Of a stretch of 64,000 nucleotides of DNA, positions 54,073 to 63,884 are shown piece by piece. The stretch's first letter is position 1, and each line of letters opens with the position of its first letter. The notes under the pieces were generated by a model. The model was not told the origin of the DNA and ran no database searches. It saw only the letters and a program-made list of their open reading frames with translations. The stretch comes from Novosphingobium sp. MW5 (GTDB taxonomy: Bacteria > Pseudomonadota > Alphaproteobacteria > Sphingomonadales > Sphingomonadaceae), in assembly GCA_025938935.1 (NCBI GenBank), contig JAPCWB010000001.1, forward strand, positions 558,001 to 622,000, read 5' to 3'. The position numbers and the translations under genes are program-made.

Positions 54073-55956
54073 TCAACGGCTGCGGACGTAGCGTCCCGGC
54101 GCGTCTTCAATCACCTTGTCGCCCTTGCCGCCCGGAGCGCGCTTGCCCTTGGCGGGGACCCGCACGGCATCCTGCGCCTCTATCCAGCCAAGCCAGTGGC
54201 CCCACCACGAACCGGGATGCTCCTCTGCCGCGGCAATGAAGCTGTCGAGTGTGTCGCCCGGCTCGGGGTTGGTCCAGTACTGGTACTTGCCCGAGGCTGG
54301 CGGGTTGACGACCCCGGCGATGTGGCCCGATCCGGCGAGCACGAAGGTCCAGTCCCCGCGCAGGTGGCGGGTCAGCTTCCATGCGCTCTCCGGCGGGGCG
54401 ATATGGTCCTCGCGGCCCGCCTGGATGAAGCAGGGCACGGTGATCCGCGTGAGGTCGATCGGCGTGCCATCGGCGCTGAGCGCATCGGGCACGACCAGCC
54501 TGTTGTCGCGGTAGAGGTCGCGCAGGTATTCGTGGTGCCACCTGGCCGGCAGGTTGGTCGTGTCGCCGTTCCAGTGGAGCAGGTCGAAGGCCGGGTACTC
54601 CTTGCCCAGCAGGTAATTGTCGATCACGTAGTTCCAGATCAGGTCCGAACTGCGCAGCAGGTTGAATGTCGCGGCCATGATCCGCCCGTCGAGATAGCCG
54701 TCATTGGCCATGGCCTGCATCGCGGCGATCTGCTGGTCATCGATGAAGTTCTTCAGCTCGCCCGCCTCGGTGAAATCGACCTGCGCGGTGAAGAAGGTCG
54801 CGCTTTTCACCTTGTCGCCCTCGCCCCGGCGGCACAGCACTGCCAGCGTCGCGGCGAGCGTGGTGCCGGCAACGCAGTAACCGATGGTATGGACCGCAGG
54901 CACGTCCAGCCGGGCGCGGACATGGTCGATCGCCTCGATCTGGGCGCGGATGTAATCGTCCCACACCACGTCGGCCATCGAGGCATCGGCGGATTTCCAC
55001 GATACCATGAAGACGGTCAGCCCCTGCTCGACCGCCCAGCGCACAAAGCTTTTCGCCGGGTTCAGGTCGAGGATGTAGAACCGGTTGATCCACGGCGGGA
55101 AGATCACCAGCGGCACAGCGAGCACGTTATCGGTGGTCGGCGAATACTGGATCAGCTGGAACAGCGGGGTTTCGTGGACCACCTTGCCCGGGGTCATGGC
55201 GATGTTCCGCCCCAGCTCGAAAGCGTTGGGATCGGTGTGGGTGAGCTGGCCCTTTTTCAGGTCGTTCAGCAGGTGCTCCATGCCCTGGACAAGGTTCTCG
55301 CCCTTGGTCTCCAGCGTGCGTTCGAGCACCACCGGATTGGTCAGCGGGAAGTTCGCCGGGCTCAGCGCCTCGGTCAGGGTGCGGGTGGCAAAGCGGAGCT
55401 GTTCCTTGCGGTCCGGATCGAGTCCCTCTGCCTTGTCGGCCAGCTGGGCAAGCTGTTCGGAAAACAGGAGATAGGCCTGATGGATCAGCGCGAAGACCGG
55501 TTGCTGGCGCCAGCGCGGGTCCTTGAAGCGGCGGTCGCTGCGCGGCAGCTCCGGCCCCTTGTCGTCATTGGGCTTGCCGCCGGAGAACTGCCCCAGCACG
55601 CCTTGCCACAGCTTGACGCTGTCATCCCACAGCTTGGCCTGCGTAACCGCATCGGCGAAGGGCATCTGCTTGTACCAGCTTTCGACCATTTCGAACCAGG
55701 CGGCGGGATCGGTCACCTGCTGCGGCGGACTGGCAAGGGTGAGGTCGGGCTGGAACTTGAGGAGCTTCTCGCTCATCCGCTGCATCACACTCGCCCATTG
55801 GGCAAATTCGGCGGGATCGGCGGCAAGGGGCGCGGGCTGCGGGGTGCCGGCAAGGCTGGCGAACTGGCCCAGCATGGCCTGGGTCGCCTCGGCCTGCATT
55901 TTCAGCATTTCGGCAAAGGGATCGGTGCCTTCGGTCTTGCCGCTGTCGTCGCCCAT
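54073..55956 (-). CDS. phaC: Class I poly(3-hydroxyalkanoate) synthase PhaC
   Basis: Polymerises (R)-3-hydroxyacyl-CoA into PHA storage polymer; 627 residues, class I length. VRWAVEQGLTVFMVSWKSAD is the family signature, the lipase-like box is HTIGYCVAGTTLAATLAVL (nucleophile Cys), and catalytic Asp and His are in CFIQAGREDHIAPP and GSGHIAGVVNPP. The N-terminal domain begins after an acidic stretch. It is downstream of, and on the same strand as, nothing else: promoter at 55987-56015; the phasin gene follows 40 bases after its end but has its own promoter. Confidence 0.97.
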   Translation of the reverse strand: MGDDSGKTEGTDPFAEMLKMQAEATQAMLGQFASLAGTPQPAPLAADPAEFAQWASVMQRMSEKLLKFQPDLTLASPPQQVTDPAAWFEMVESWYKQMPFADAVTQAKLWDDSVKLWQGVLGQFSGGKPNDDKGPELPRSDRRFKDPRWRQQPVFALIHQAYLLFSEQLAQLADKAEGLDPDRKEQLRFATRTLTEALSPANFPLTNPVVLERTLETKGENLVQGMEHLLNDLKKGQLTHTDPNAFELGRNIAMTPGKVVHETPLFQLIQYSPTTDNVLAVPLVIFPPWINRFYILDLNPAKSFVRWAVEQGLTVFMVSWKSADASMADVVWDDYIRAQIEAIDHVRARLDVPAVHTIGYCVAGTTLAATLAVLCRRGEGDKVKSATFFTAQVDFTEAGELKNFIDDQQIAAMQAMANDGYLDGRIMAATFNLLRSSDLIWNYVIDNYLLGKEYPAFDLLHWNGDTTNLPARWHHEYLRDLYRDNRLVVPDALSADGTPIDLTRITVPCFIQAGREDHIAPPESAWKLTRHLRGDWTFVLAGSGHIAGVVNPPASGKYQYWTNPEPGDTLDSFIAAAEEHPGSWWGHWLGWIEAQDAVRVPAKGKRAPGGKGDKVIEDAPGRYVRSR

Positions 55957-55974
55957 GTCTGCCTCGCCGGTTTA

Positions 55975-56015
55975 TGCTGCACTGCACAATTACGTCGGGA
56001 GCCGCCGAACCGCAA
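55975..56015 (-). promoter_or_regulatory. phaC promoter with shared operator motif
   Basis: On the minus strand, TTGCGG (56010-56015), a 17-base spacer and TAATTG (55987-55992) precede the start codon; ATTGTGCAGTGCAGCA (55975-55990) overlaps the -10 exactly as in the phasin promoter. The gap of 19 bases to the phaC ATG is short, so the transcript leader is short. Confidence 0.6.
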
Positions 56016-56094
56016 TCCCGCATTTGCCTTGGCGGCCATAATGCAGCAAAGCGGCGCTGCGGCAATCCCGCCGCCGTTACGGATTCAAGAGGTC

Positions 56095-57294
<1,200 letters not shown>

Positions 57295-57303
57295 TGGCAA
57301 AAC

Positions 57304-58134
57304 ATGGTTAATTCGGTTAGCAATTCCCCGGGCGCTGGCAGCGTTTCGGGGGTTCCGGATGCCGTTGGTTCAGGACTGGGGCAATCATTGCGCACCACCG
57401 GGTACGCCCGGACACGCCTGATCATGCGCAGCTTCCGTTGGCTTGGCGCCCTGCCCCTGCCCGCCTCGCTCGATCTCAGGAGGCAGGGTTGGGTGCTGGA
57501 CGACAGCCCTGATAACGAAGGTTCCAGTCCGGCACTAACCTGCGAAGCATCAAGCGCCCGCGCCATTGTTCCGATGCGCGAGCGGGCGCGAACCCTTGTA
57601 ATCGGCGTCAATGACAGTGTTGAGCGCGCCGAATGGCTGCAGCAGGGCTTTGGCGATGTCCTCCCGGCCTGGGTGTCGCTGGGTGAACTGGAAATGCGCG
57701 CCATGCGGGTGCGCATGGCGGCCCAGGCCGAGCCGCGCCGCCGCCGCCACGGCTCTCTCGAGCTGGACCTGCTGACGCGCGAAGGGACGGTCAGGGGCAA
57801 AAGGCTCGGCCTCCACCCGCGGGAATTCTCGCTGCTCTGGCGGCTGGCGCAGACCCCGGGGCGCGCTGTTGCGCCGCAGGACCTGCTGGCCGAAGTCTGG
57901 CAGATGACCTTCAAACCCGAAACCAACAGCCTTGCCGTGCACGTCTGCCGACTGCGGGCAAAGCTGGCCGCAGCCGGACTGGCGGGTATCGTTTCGACCA
58001 CGCCCGACGGCGGATACTCGCTGGTGCGAGAGGGCACCGGCCCCGATCCGCTGCGGCGGCGGCTTGCGCAGGGCGGCGATGGCGGCCAAGCAGGGGAGAT
58101 AGCCCCCTTGCGGAAGCATTTGCATGAGACATGA
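57304..58134 (+). CDS. Orphan winged-helix (OmpR-type) regulator with degenerate N-terminal domain
   Basis: About 276 residues. The C-terminal half is a PhoB/OmpR-type winged helix: RLGLHPREFSLLWRLAQTPG, LLAEVWQMTFKPETNSLAVH and VCRLRAKLAAAGLAGIVSTT. The N-terminal half does not show the receiver acidic pocket or phosphoacceptor aspartate, though LVIGVNDSVERAEWLQQGF resembles a receiver remnant; control by phosphorylation is therefore unlikely. No kinase is adjacent. The start at 57304 lacks a good site; ATG 57424 is an alternative. It overlaps the following crotonase gene by 11 bases. Confidence 0.82.
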   Translation: MVNSVSNSPGAGSVSGVPDAVGSGLGQSLRTTGYARTRLIMRSFRWLGALPLPASLDLRRQGWVLDDSPDNEGSSPALTCEASSARAIVPMRERARTLVIGVNDSVERAEWLQQGFGDVLPAWVSLGELEMRAMRVRMAAQAEPRRRRHGSLELDLLTREGTVRGKRLGLHPREFSLLWRLAQTPGRAVAPQDLLAEVWQMTFKPETNSLAVHVCRLRAKLAAAGLAGIVSTTPDGGYSLVREGTGPDPLRRRLAQGGDGGQAGEIAPLRKHLHET

Positions 58135-58933
58135 CCTGCCCGGCACAGACCGACTCGCCTTCACCCTGGCCCCGGATGGCGTCGGCCACCTGAAACTGAC
58201 CCGCGCGGACAAGCTCAACGCGCTCGACCCCGAAATGATCGATGCGCTGATCGCTGCCGGCGCGGCGCTCCACGACATGCCCGGGCTGCGCTGCCTCGTC
58301 CTGTCGGGCGAAGGCCGCGCCTTTTGCGCCGGGCTCGATCTCGCCACGATGGCGCAGGGACTGGCGGAAGCAGGAGACCTGGCCGCGCGGACGCATGGCA
58401 ATGCCAACCGGTTCCAGCAGATGGCCATGCAATTCCGCAAGCTGCCGGTGCCGGTGATCGCGGCCATCCACGGCGCCTGCTTCGGCGGCGGCCTGCAGAT
58501 TGCCGCCGGGGCCGACATTCGCGTGACATCACCCGATGCGCGGCTGAGCGTGATGGAACTGAAATGGGGCATCGTGCCCGACATGGGCCACTTCGCCCTG
58601 TGGCGCGGACTTGTTCGAGCCGACGTGCTGCGCGAGCTGACTTACACCCACCGCGAATTCAGTGGTGAGGAAGCGCGGGCGCTGGGCTTTGCCACCCACT
58701 GCGAGGCCGATCCGCTCACTCGCGCGATGGAAATCGCGACGGAGATTGCAGGCAAGAGCCCCAGCGCCATCCGCGCCGCCAAGGCCCTGTTCGCGCGCAG
58801 TGACGACGAACCGACCGACGCCCTCCTGCTGGCCGAGGCCATCGAACAGCAGCGCCTGCTCGGCTCGCGCAACCAGATGGAAGCCGTGGCCAGCCAGATG
58901 GCCGGCCGCCCAGCCTCGTTCATCGATCCCTGA
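58124..58933 (+). CDS. Crotonase / enoyl-CoA hydratase family protein
   Basis: A 269-residue crotonase-fold enzyme: VGHLKLTRADKLNALDPEMI, LVLSGEGRAFCAGLDLATM (first oxyanion-hole strand), AIHGACFGGGLQIAAGADIR (second) and LSVMELKWGIVPDMG. Members hydrate enoyl-CoA or isomerise acyl-CoA in fatty-acid oxidation; the residues MELKWGIVPD suggest the hydratase/isomerase group used in sphingomonads, but specificity is open. The start overlaps the upstream gene, suggesting coupling. Confidence 0.92.
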   Translation: MRHDLPGTDRLAFTLAPDGVGHLKLTRADKLNALDPEMIDALIAAGAALHDMPGLRCLVLSGEGRAFCAGLDLATMAQGLAEAGDLAARTHGNANRFQQMAMQFRKLPVPVIAAIHGACFGGGLQIAAGADIRVTSPDARLSVMELKWGIVPDMGHFALWRGLVRADVLRELTYTHREFSGEEARALGFATHCEADPLTRAMEIATEIAGKSPSAIRAAKALFARSDDEPTDALLLAEAIEQQRLLGSRNQMEAVASQMAGRPASFIDP

Positions 58934-58936
58934 GTG

Positions 58937-59314
58937 TCAGCCGCGCTTCAATGCGCACAGCTTGTTGCCGTCGGGATCGCGCAGGTAGGCAAGGTAAAGC
59001 TTGCCAAAACCGCCTTCGCGCCAACCCGGGGCGTCCTCGATCGACGTGCCGCCGTTAGCAACGCCGGCCGCGTGCCAGGCGTCGGCCATTTCCGGGCTTT
59101 CCATTCCGAAGCCGATCGTGCAGCCGTTGCCGACCGTGGCCGGCTGGCCGTCAATCGGCGGCGTGACGATGAAGACGGAGCCGTTGTGCATGTAAACCGT
59201 ACGGCCCTTTTCATCGGCAAAGCCGGGCTTGCCGCCCATGGCAGTGAACAGCGCGTCGTAGAATTTCTTCGAGCGTGCCGGGTCATTCGTGCCGACTGTC
59301 TGGTGTGAAAACAT
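58937..59314 (-). CDS. VOC family (glyoxalase/bleomycin resistance-like) protein
   Basis: A 125-residue single-chain vicinal-oxygen-chelate protein: FSHQTVGTNDPARSKKFYDA, MHNGSVFIVTPPIDGQPA, GMESPEMADAWHAAG and the C-terminal GKLYLAYLRDPDGNKLCAL signature (YFxDPDGN). Metal-dependent activity is likely but the substrate is unknown. AAGGAGAGAGAC precedes the ATG at 59314. It is 73 bases after the start region of, and same strand as, the formaldehyde dehydrogenase gene, so possibly co-expressed in detoxification. Confidence 0.9.
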   Translation of the reverse strand: MFSHQTVGTNDPARSKKFYDALFTAMGGKPGFADEKGRTVYMHNGSVFIVTPPIDGQPATVGNGCTIGFGMESPEMADAWHAAGVANGGTSIEDAPGWREGGFGKLYLAYLRDPDGNKLCALKRG

Positions 59315-59386
59315 GTCTCTCTCCTTCTCCAGCGATTTCAAACCAGATGGAACATCTGGCGACTAGGAAATCGCGGCAAACACAAA

Positions 59387-60499
59387 CTAAAAAACGACGA
59401 CCGAACGGATCGACTTGCCCGCGTGCATCAGGTCGAAGGCGGTGTTGATCTCCTCCAGCCCCATCACATGCGTGATCATCGGGTCGATCTCGATCTTGCC
59501 GGTCATGTACATGTCGACGATCTTGGGCACGTCGGTGCGGCCCTTTGCCCCGCCGAACGCCGTGCCGCGCCAATTGCGGCCCGTGACCAGCTGGAACGGC
59601 CGGGTCGAGATTTCCTTGCCGGCTTCGGCGACGCCGATGATGATCGAGGTGCCCCAGCCGCGGTGGCAGGCCTCGAGCGCAGTACGCATCACTTCGGTAT
59701 TGCCGGTGGCATCGAAGGTGTAGTCCGCGCCGCCATCGGTCATCGCCACGATCTTCGCGACGGTATCCTCGCGGCTCATGCCTTTCGAGTTGAGGAACTG
59801 GGTCATGCCGAACTTGCGGCCCCATTCCTCGCGGGTCTCGTTGATGTCGACACCGATGATCTCCTTGGCACCCGCCAGCCGGGCGCCCTGGATCACGTTG
59901 AGGCCGATGCCGCCGAGCCCGAAGACCACGACATTGTCACCCGGCTGGACCTTGGCCGTATTGAGCACCGCGCCGACGCCCGTCGTCACCCCGCAGCCGA
60001 TGTAGCACGAGGTCTGGAACGGCGCGTCCTCACGGATCTTTGCCACGGCAATCTCGGGCAGAACGGTGAAGTTCGAGAAGGTTGAGCAGCCCATGTAGTG
60101 GTAGATGGTCTGGCCCTTGTAGCTGAACCGGCTGGTGCCATCGGGCATCAGGCCCTGGCCCTGGGTGGCGCGGATCGCGGTGCACAGGTTCGACTTGCCC
60201 GAAAGACAGGTTTTGCACTTGCCGCATTCGGGCGTGTAGAGCGGGATCACGTGATCGCCGGGCTTTACCGAGGTCACGCCCGCGCCAACCTCGCGCACGA
60301 TCCCGGCGCCTTCATGGCCCAGCACGCTCGGGAAGATCCCTTCCGAATCGAACCCGTCGAGCGTGTAGGCATCGGTGTGACACACGCCAGTCGCCATGAT
60401 CTCGACCAGAACCTCGCCCGCCTTGGGTCCTTCGAGGTCCAGCTCGACGATCTCGAGCGGCTTCTTCGCTTCAAAGGCAACGGCGGCGCGGGTCTTCAT
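59387..60499 (-). CDS. frmA: S-(hydroxymethyl)glutathione dehydrogenase (class III alcohol dehydrogenase)
   Basis: Oxidises S-hydroxymethylglutathione (formaldehyde detoxification) and reduces S-nitrosoglutathione; 370 residues. Catalytic zinc ligands are in [28 protein letters not shown] and [13 protein letters not shown]; structural zinc in [16 protein letters not shown]; the NAD site is [20 protein letters not shown]. The class III signature arginine region FKGAKG is [14 protein letters not shown] 60499 starts [17 protein letters not shown]; the frame runs on to 60559 without need. No formylglutathione hydrolase gene is adjacent. Confidence 0.95.
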   Translation of the reverse strand: MKTRAAVAFEAKKPLEIVELDLEGPKAGEVLVEIMATGVCHTDAYTLDGFDSEGIFPSVLGHEGAGIVREVGAGVTSVKPGDHVIPLYTPECGKCKTCLSGKSNLCTAIRATQGQGLMPDGTSRFSYKGQTIYHYMGCSTFSNFTVLPEIAVAKIREDAPFQTSCYIGCGVTTGVGAVLNTAKVQPGDNVVVFGLGGIGLNVIQGARLAGAKEIIGVDINETREEWGRKFGMTQFLNSKGMSREDTVAKIVAMTDGGADYTFDATGNTEVMRTALEACHRGWGTSIIIGVAEAGKEISTRPFQLVTGRNWRGTAFGGAKGRTDVPKIVDMYMTGKIEIDPMITHVMGLEEINTAFDLMHAGKSIRSVVVF

Positions 60500-60570
60500 T
60501 TCAGGCAATCCTCCGGACTTGGGCACGTCCGGCTTGCCGTGCGCCTCTGCGCTTGGCAAGCGGTGTCGCT

Positions 60571-61956
60571 ATGAAAACTTTGCGCGATCCCGATAAATTC
60601 CTTGCCGAAAAACTGGACGCCATCCGCGAGCAGTACAAGGTGCCGGGGCCCTTCGCGCCCGAAGTCGAACAGGCGGCCCAGGAAGCCGCACAGCGCGAGC
60701 CGACCGCACACAGCGATCGCACGGCCATGCCCTTCGTCACGCTCGATCCCGGAAGCTCGACCGACCTTGACCAGGCCTTTGCCATCGAGCCTGCGGGGAG
60801 CGACTGGTTGCTGCGCTATGCCATCGCCGACGTCGGCTTTTTCGTCGATCCGGGCGGTGCGCTCGACCTGGAGGCATGGAAGCGCGGGACGACCTGCTAC
60901 CTGCCCGGCGCCAAGGCCTCGCTCTATCCGCGCGTGCTGAGCGAGAAGGCGGCGAGCCTGCTGCCCGATGGCGACCGGCCGGCCACCGTGTTTGCCGTGC
61001 GGATCGACCCAGAGGGCGGCACGCGGCTTGAAGGGGTGGAAAAGGCGCTTATCCGCAGCCGCGCCAAGCTGGCCTATGAATCGGTGCGCGGCGATGAACT
61101 GCCCACCGGCTTTGCCGAGATTGCCGAACGCGTGAAGGCGGCGGAAGAGCGCCGGGGCGCGGCCCGCGTCGATCCGCCCGAGCAGGAGGTCACCCACGAC
61201 GCAGCTGGGCATTTCACCCTGCAACTGCGCCCGCAGACGCTGGCCGAGCAGCGCAATGCCACGCTCAGCCTTGCCACCAACCTCGCTGTGGCCGAGGCGC
61301 TGTGGCAGGCGAAGACCGGCCTGTTCCGGGTCATGCCCGGTCCCAGCGAGCGCGCCATCGGCCGGCTGCGCGGCACGGCGCGGGCCTTTGCGCTCGACTG
61401 GCCGGAGCACATGCCGCTCGGCGATTTCGAAAAGCGGCTCGATCCGTCCAACCCGCGCGAGGCGGCTTTCCTGATGGCGGCCCGTCGCGGCGGCAACGGG
61501 GCGAGCTATGTCCCGTACATGCCGGGCGAAAAGCCGTGGCATGCCGCCATGGCGGCGACTTATTGCCACATGACAGCGCCGCTGCGCCGACTGGCGGACC
61601 GCCACGTCATCGCCGCCGCCATGGCCGTGGCGAATGGCCAGCCCGTGCCAGATTTCGCGGCAGACGCATTTCCCCAGCTTCCCGAGGTGATGGCCCGGGC
61701 AGAGGCGCGCGACAACCAGGTCGACCGCGCGGTGGTGGACCTTGCCGAGGCCGCCATGCTTTCGGGCCGCGAGGGCGAGCGGTTCAGTGCCGTGGTGACC
61801 GACCTTGGCGAAGCGGGGGCGCGCATCCAGCTTTGCGAACTCCCCGTGGTCAGCCGCGTGAAAGCGCACGGGGTGCTGCCGGGCGACGATATTACTGTCC
61901 GCCTGGCGCGCGCCGACCCTGCCCGCCGCGAAATCGTCTTCGAGCGAATCGCCTGA
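60571..61956 (+). CDS. RNB-domain ribonuclease (RNase II/R family, short form)
   Basis: A 461-residue exoribonuclease-type protein with the RNB domain: FVTLDPGSSTDLDQAFAIEP (DP...D.DDA active-site acidic cluster), LLRYAIADVGFFVDPGGALD, YLPGAKASLYPRVLSEKAAS and HMTAPLRRLADRHVIAAA. It lacks the cold-shock and S1 domains of full RNase R, which may limit substrate handling. This short form is common in Sphingomonadales and actinobacteria. It is divergent from frmA with 71 bases between. Confidence 0.92.
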   Translation: MKTLRDPDKFLAEKLDAIREQYKVPGPFAPEVEQAAQEAAQREPTAHSDRTAMPFVTLDPGSSTDLDQAFAIEPAGSDWLLRYAIADVGFFVDPGGALDLEAWKRGTTCYLPGAKASLYPRVLSEKAASLLPDGDRPATVFAVRIDPEGGTRLEGVEKALIRSRAKLAYESVRGDELPTGFAEIAERVKAAEERRGAARVDPPEQEVTHDAAGHFTLQLRPQTLAEQRNATLSLATNLAVAEALWQAKTGLFRVMPGPSERAIGRLRGTARAFALDWPEHMPLGDFEKRLDPSNPREAAFLMAARRGGNGASYVPYMPGEKPWHAAMAATYCHMTAPLRRLADRHVIAAAMAVANGQPVPDFAADAFPQLPEVMARAEARDNQVDRAVVDLAEAAMLSGREGERFSAVVTDLGEAGARIQLCELPVVSRVKAHGVLPGDDITVRLARADPARREIVFERIA

Positions 61957-62024
61957 AACCCATTGCGCTGTCGACGCGCTGTTGTTAGGGGCCGCCTTCC
62001 CGAAAGGGATCGTCTCGGAATCAA

Positions 62025-62098
62025 GGCCCGATGGCGGAGTGGTGACGCAGAGGACTGCAAATCCTTGCACGCCGGTTCGATTCCGGCTCGGGCCTCCA
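62025..62098 (+). tRNA. tRNA-Cys (anticodon GCA)
   Basis: A 74-nt cloverleaf: acceptor GGCCCGA/TCGGGCC, anticodon stem around loop CTGCAAA giving GCA, T arm GCCGG-TTCGATT-CCGGC, discriminator T (as needed for CysRS) and encoded CCA at 62096-62098. Confidence 0.96.
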
Positions 62099-62118
62099 TC
62101 CGGACGATCAGATCAGGC

Positions 62119-63099
62119 ATGAACCACACGCCCGCCCCCACCAACCAGCCCTATCGCGTCGCCGCGCTCTACTGCTTTGCACCGCTGCCGGACTTCGCCG
62201 ATTACAAGCCGCCGCTTGAGGCGCTGTGCCGCAGCCAAGGCGTGCGCGGCACGCTGCTGCTGGCGCATGAGGGGATCAACGGGACGATTGCAGGCCCGGA
62301 AGCGGGCATCGCCGAAGTGGTTGAGCACCTGCGCGCCCTTCCCGGCTGCGGCGGTCTCGACGTCAAGTATTCCGCCGCCGCGACGATGCCCTTCCACCGC
62401 ATGAAAGTGCGCCTGAAGCGCGAGATCGTGACCATGGGCCAGCCCGACATCGATCCGCTGGCCGTGGTCGGCACCTATGTCGAGCCGCAGGACTGGAACG
62501 CGCTGATTTCCGATCCCGGCACGATCGTGATCGATACCCGAAACGACTATGAAGTCGCCATCGGCACCTTTGCCGGGGCGATCGATCCAGAGACGCCGAC
62601 CTTCCGCGACTTTCCGGAATGGTTCCGTGCACGCCGCAAAGACCTTCTGGGCGATGGCCCGCCGCCCAAGGTCGCCATGTTCTGTACCGGCGGCATCCGC
62701 TGCGAGAAAAGCACGGCCTTCCTCAAGGCCGAGGGTATCGACGAAGTGTTCCACCTCAAGGGCGGCATCCTCAAATATCTTGAGACCGTTCCGCAAGCGG
62801 AGAGCCTGTGGCAGGGCGAATGCTTCGTCTTCGACCAGCGCGTTTCCGTCGGACATGGGCTGGTGCAGGGCAGCCACGCGCTGTGCCACGCATGCCGCCG
62901 CCCGGTGAACGAGACGGACCAGGCATCGCCGCTTTACGAGGAAGGGGTAAGCTGCCCCGCCTGCCATCACGAGCGCAGTGACGAACAGCGCGAGGCCTAT
63001 CGCGAGCGCCAACGGCAGGAGGAACTCGCCGCCGCGCGCGGAGAGACCCATGTCGGCGCGGTGCTGGCGCAGGGCAGGCCGCGTGACGGAGAAGGCTGA
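62119..63099 (+). CDS. trhO: tRNA uridine(34) hydroxylase TrhO (rhodanese family, YceA)
   Basis: Hydroxylates U34 in a set of tRNAs to 5-hydroxyuridine, the first step to cmo5U/mcmo5U; 326 residues. An N-terminal ferredoxin-like domain ([39 protein letters not shown]) is followed by a rhodanese domain with [19 protein letters not shown], the active-site cysteine loop, and a C-terminal cysteine-rich segment ([17 protein letters not shown]) for a zinc site. It starts 20 bases after tRNA-Cys and overlaps the GST gene start by 17 bases. Confidence 0.94.
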   Translation: MNHTPAPTNQPYRVAALYCFAPLPDFADYKPPLEALCRSQGVRGTLLLAHEGINGTIAGPEAGIAEVVEHLRALPGCGGLDVKYSAAATMPFHRMKVRLKREIVTMGQPDIDPLAVVGTYVEPQDWNALISDPGTIVIDTRNDYEVAIGTFAGAIDPETPTFRDFPEWFRARRKDLLGDGPPPKVAMFCTGGIRCEKSTAFLKAEGIDEVFHLKGGILKYLETVPQAESLWQGECFVFDQRVSVGHGLVQGSHALCHACRRPVNETDQASPLYEEGVSCPACHHERSDEQREAYRERQRQEELAAARGETHVGAVLAQGRPRDGEG

Positions 63100-63733
63100 T
63101 CCCATCCTCTACAGCTTCCGCCGCTGCCCCTATGCCATGCGGGCGCGGCTGGCCCTGGCGGTCAGCGGTCTGAGACACGAACGGCGCGAGGTGAAGCTGG
63201 CAGCGAAACCGCCGGAAATGATTGAAGCCTCGCCCAAGGGCACGGTGCCGGTACTGGTCCTGCAGGATGGCAGCGTGATCGACGAAAGCCTCGACATCAT
63301 GGTCTGGGCGCTGGGGCAGCACGATCCCGATGGGTGGCTCGAACGGCACGATCGCGAGCTGGTCGTCGCAAATGACGGGCAGTTCAAGCACGACCTCGAC
63401 CGCTACAAATATCCCGAGCGGCATGGTTCGGATGCGGCAACGCACCGCGCCTCCGCGCTCGATTTCCTCCGAACACTGGACGAGCGGCTGGCGAATCAGG
63501 ACAATCTCTGCGGCGCAGCCGAAGGCCTCACAGACGCCGCGATTTTCCCCTTCGTCCGCCAGTTCGTGGCCGTCGATCCGGAATGGTTCGCCGCCCAGCC
63601 GCTGGCGCGCCTGCAAGGCTGGCTTGCCCACCATCTCGCAAGTGCGCGCTTTGCCGCGATCATGGAGCGCCATGCGCCATGGCAAGCGGGCGATGATCCG
63701 GTGATGGTGGGTGAGAGGGCCTGGAGCGGGTAA
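63083..63733 (+). CDS. Glutathione S-transferase
   Basis: A 216-residue GST: N-terminal thioredoxin-fold domain with [20 protein letters not shown] (CPYA near residue 15), [20 protein letters not shown] (cis-Pro and glutathione-binding Glu-Ser), and a helical C-terminal domain. The CPYA motif suggests an omega/YfcF-like enzyme with cysteine chemistry. The GTG at 63083 is supported by overlap with trhO. The last 12 bases overlap the 3' end of tRNA-Gly on the other strand. Confidence 0.9.
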   Translation: MTEKADPILYSFRRCPYAMRARLALAVSGLRHERREVKLAAKPPEMIEASPKGTVPVLVLQDGSVIDESLDIMVWALGQHDPDGWLERHDRELVVANDGQFKHDLDRYKYPERHGSDAATHRASALDFLRTLDERLANQDNLCGAAEGLTDAAIFPFVRQFVAVDPEWFAAQPLARLQGWLAHHLASARFAAIMERHAPWQAGDDPVMVGERAWSG

Positions 63734-63795
63734 GGGGAATCGAACCCCTCTAGCTAGCTTGGAAGGCTAGTGCATTACCACTATGCTATACCCGC
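63722..63795 (-). tRNA. tRNA-Gly (anticodon TCC)
   Basis: Read on the minus strand: acceptor GCGGGTA/TACCCGC, anticodon stem CTAGC/GCTAG with loop CTTCCAA giving TCC (reads GGA), T arm GAGGG-TTCGATT-CCCCT and encoded CCA. Its 3' end overlaps the GST coding end. Confidence 0.96.
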
Positions 63796-63884
63796 GCTCC
63801 GGCGTGCCCGGCGCACTGCCATCGGCGCGGCGCGAGGTCAACGATTTTGAACGCGCAGAGGCGCGACGAGAGGATGCAAAGGCC

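Noticed and set aside
62025..62140. Functional link between tRNA-Cys and trhO
   Set aside because: TrhO modifies U34, but this tRNA has G34 (anticodon GCA), so adjacency does not imply substrate.
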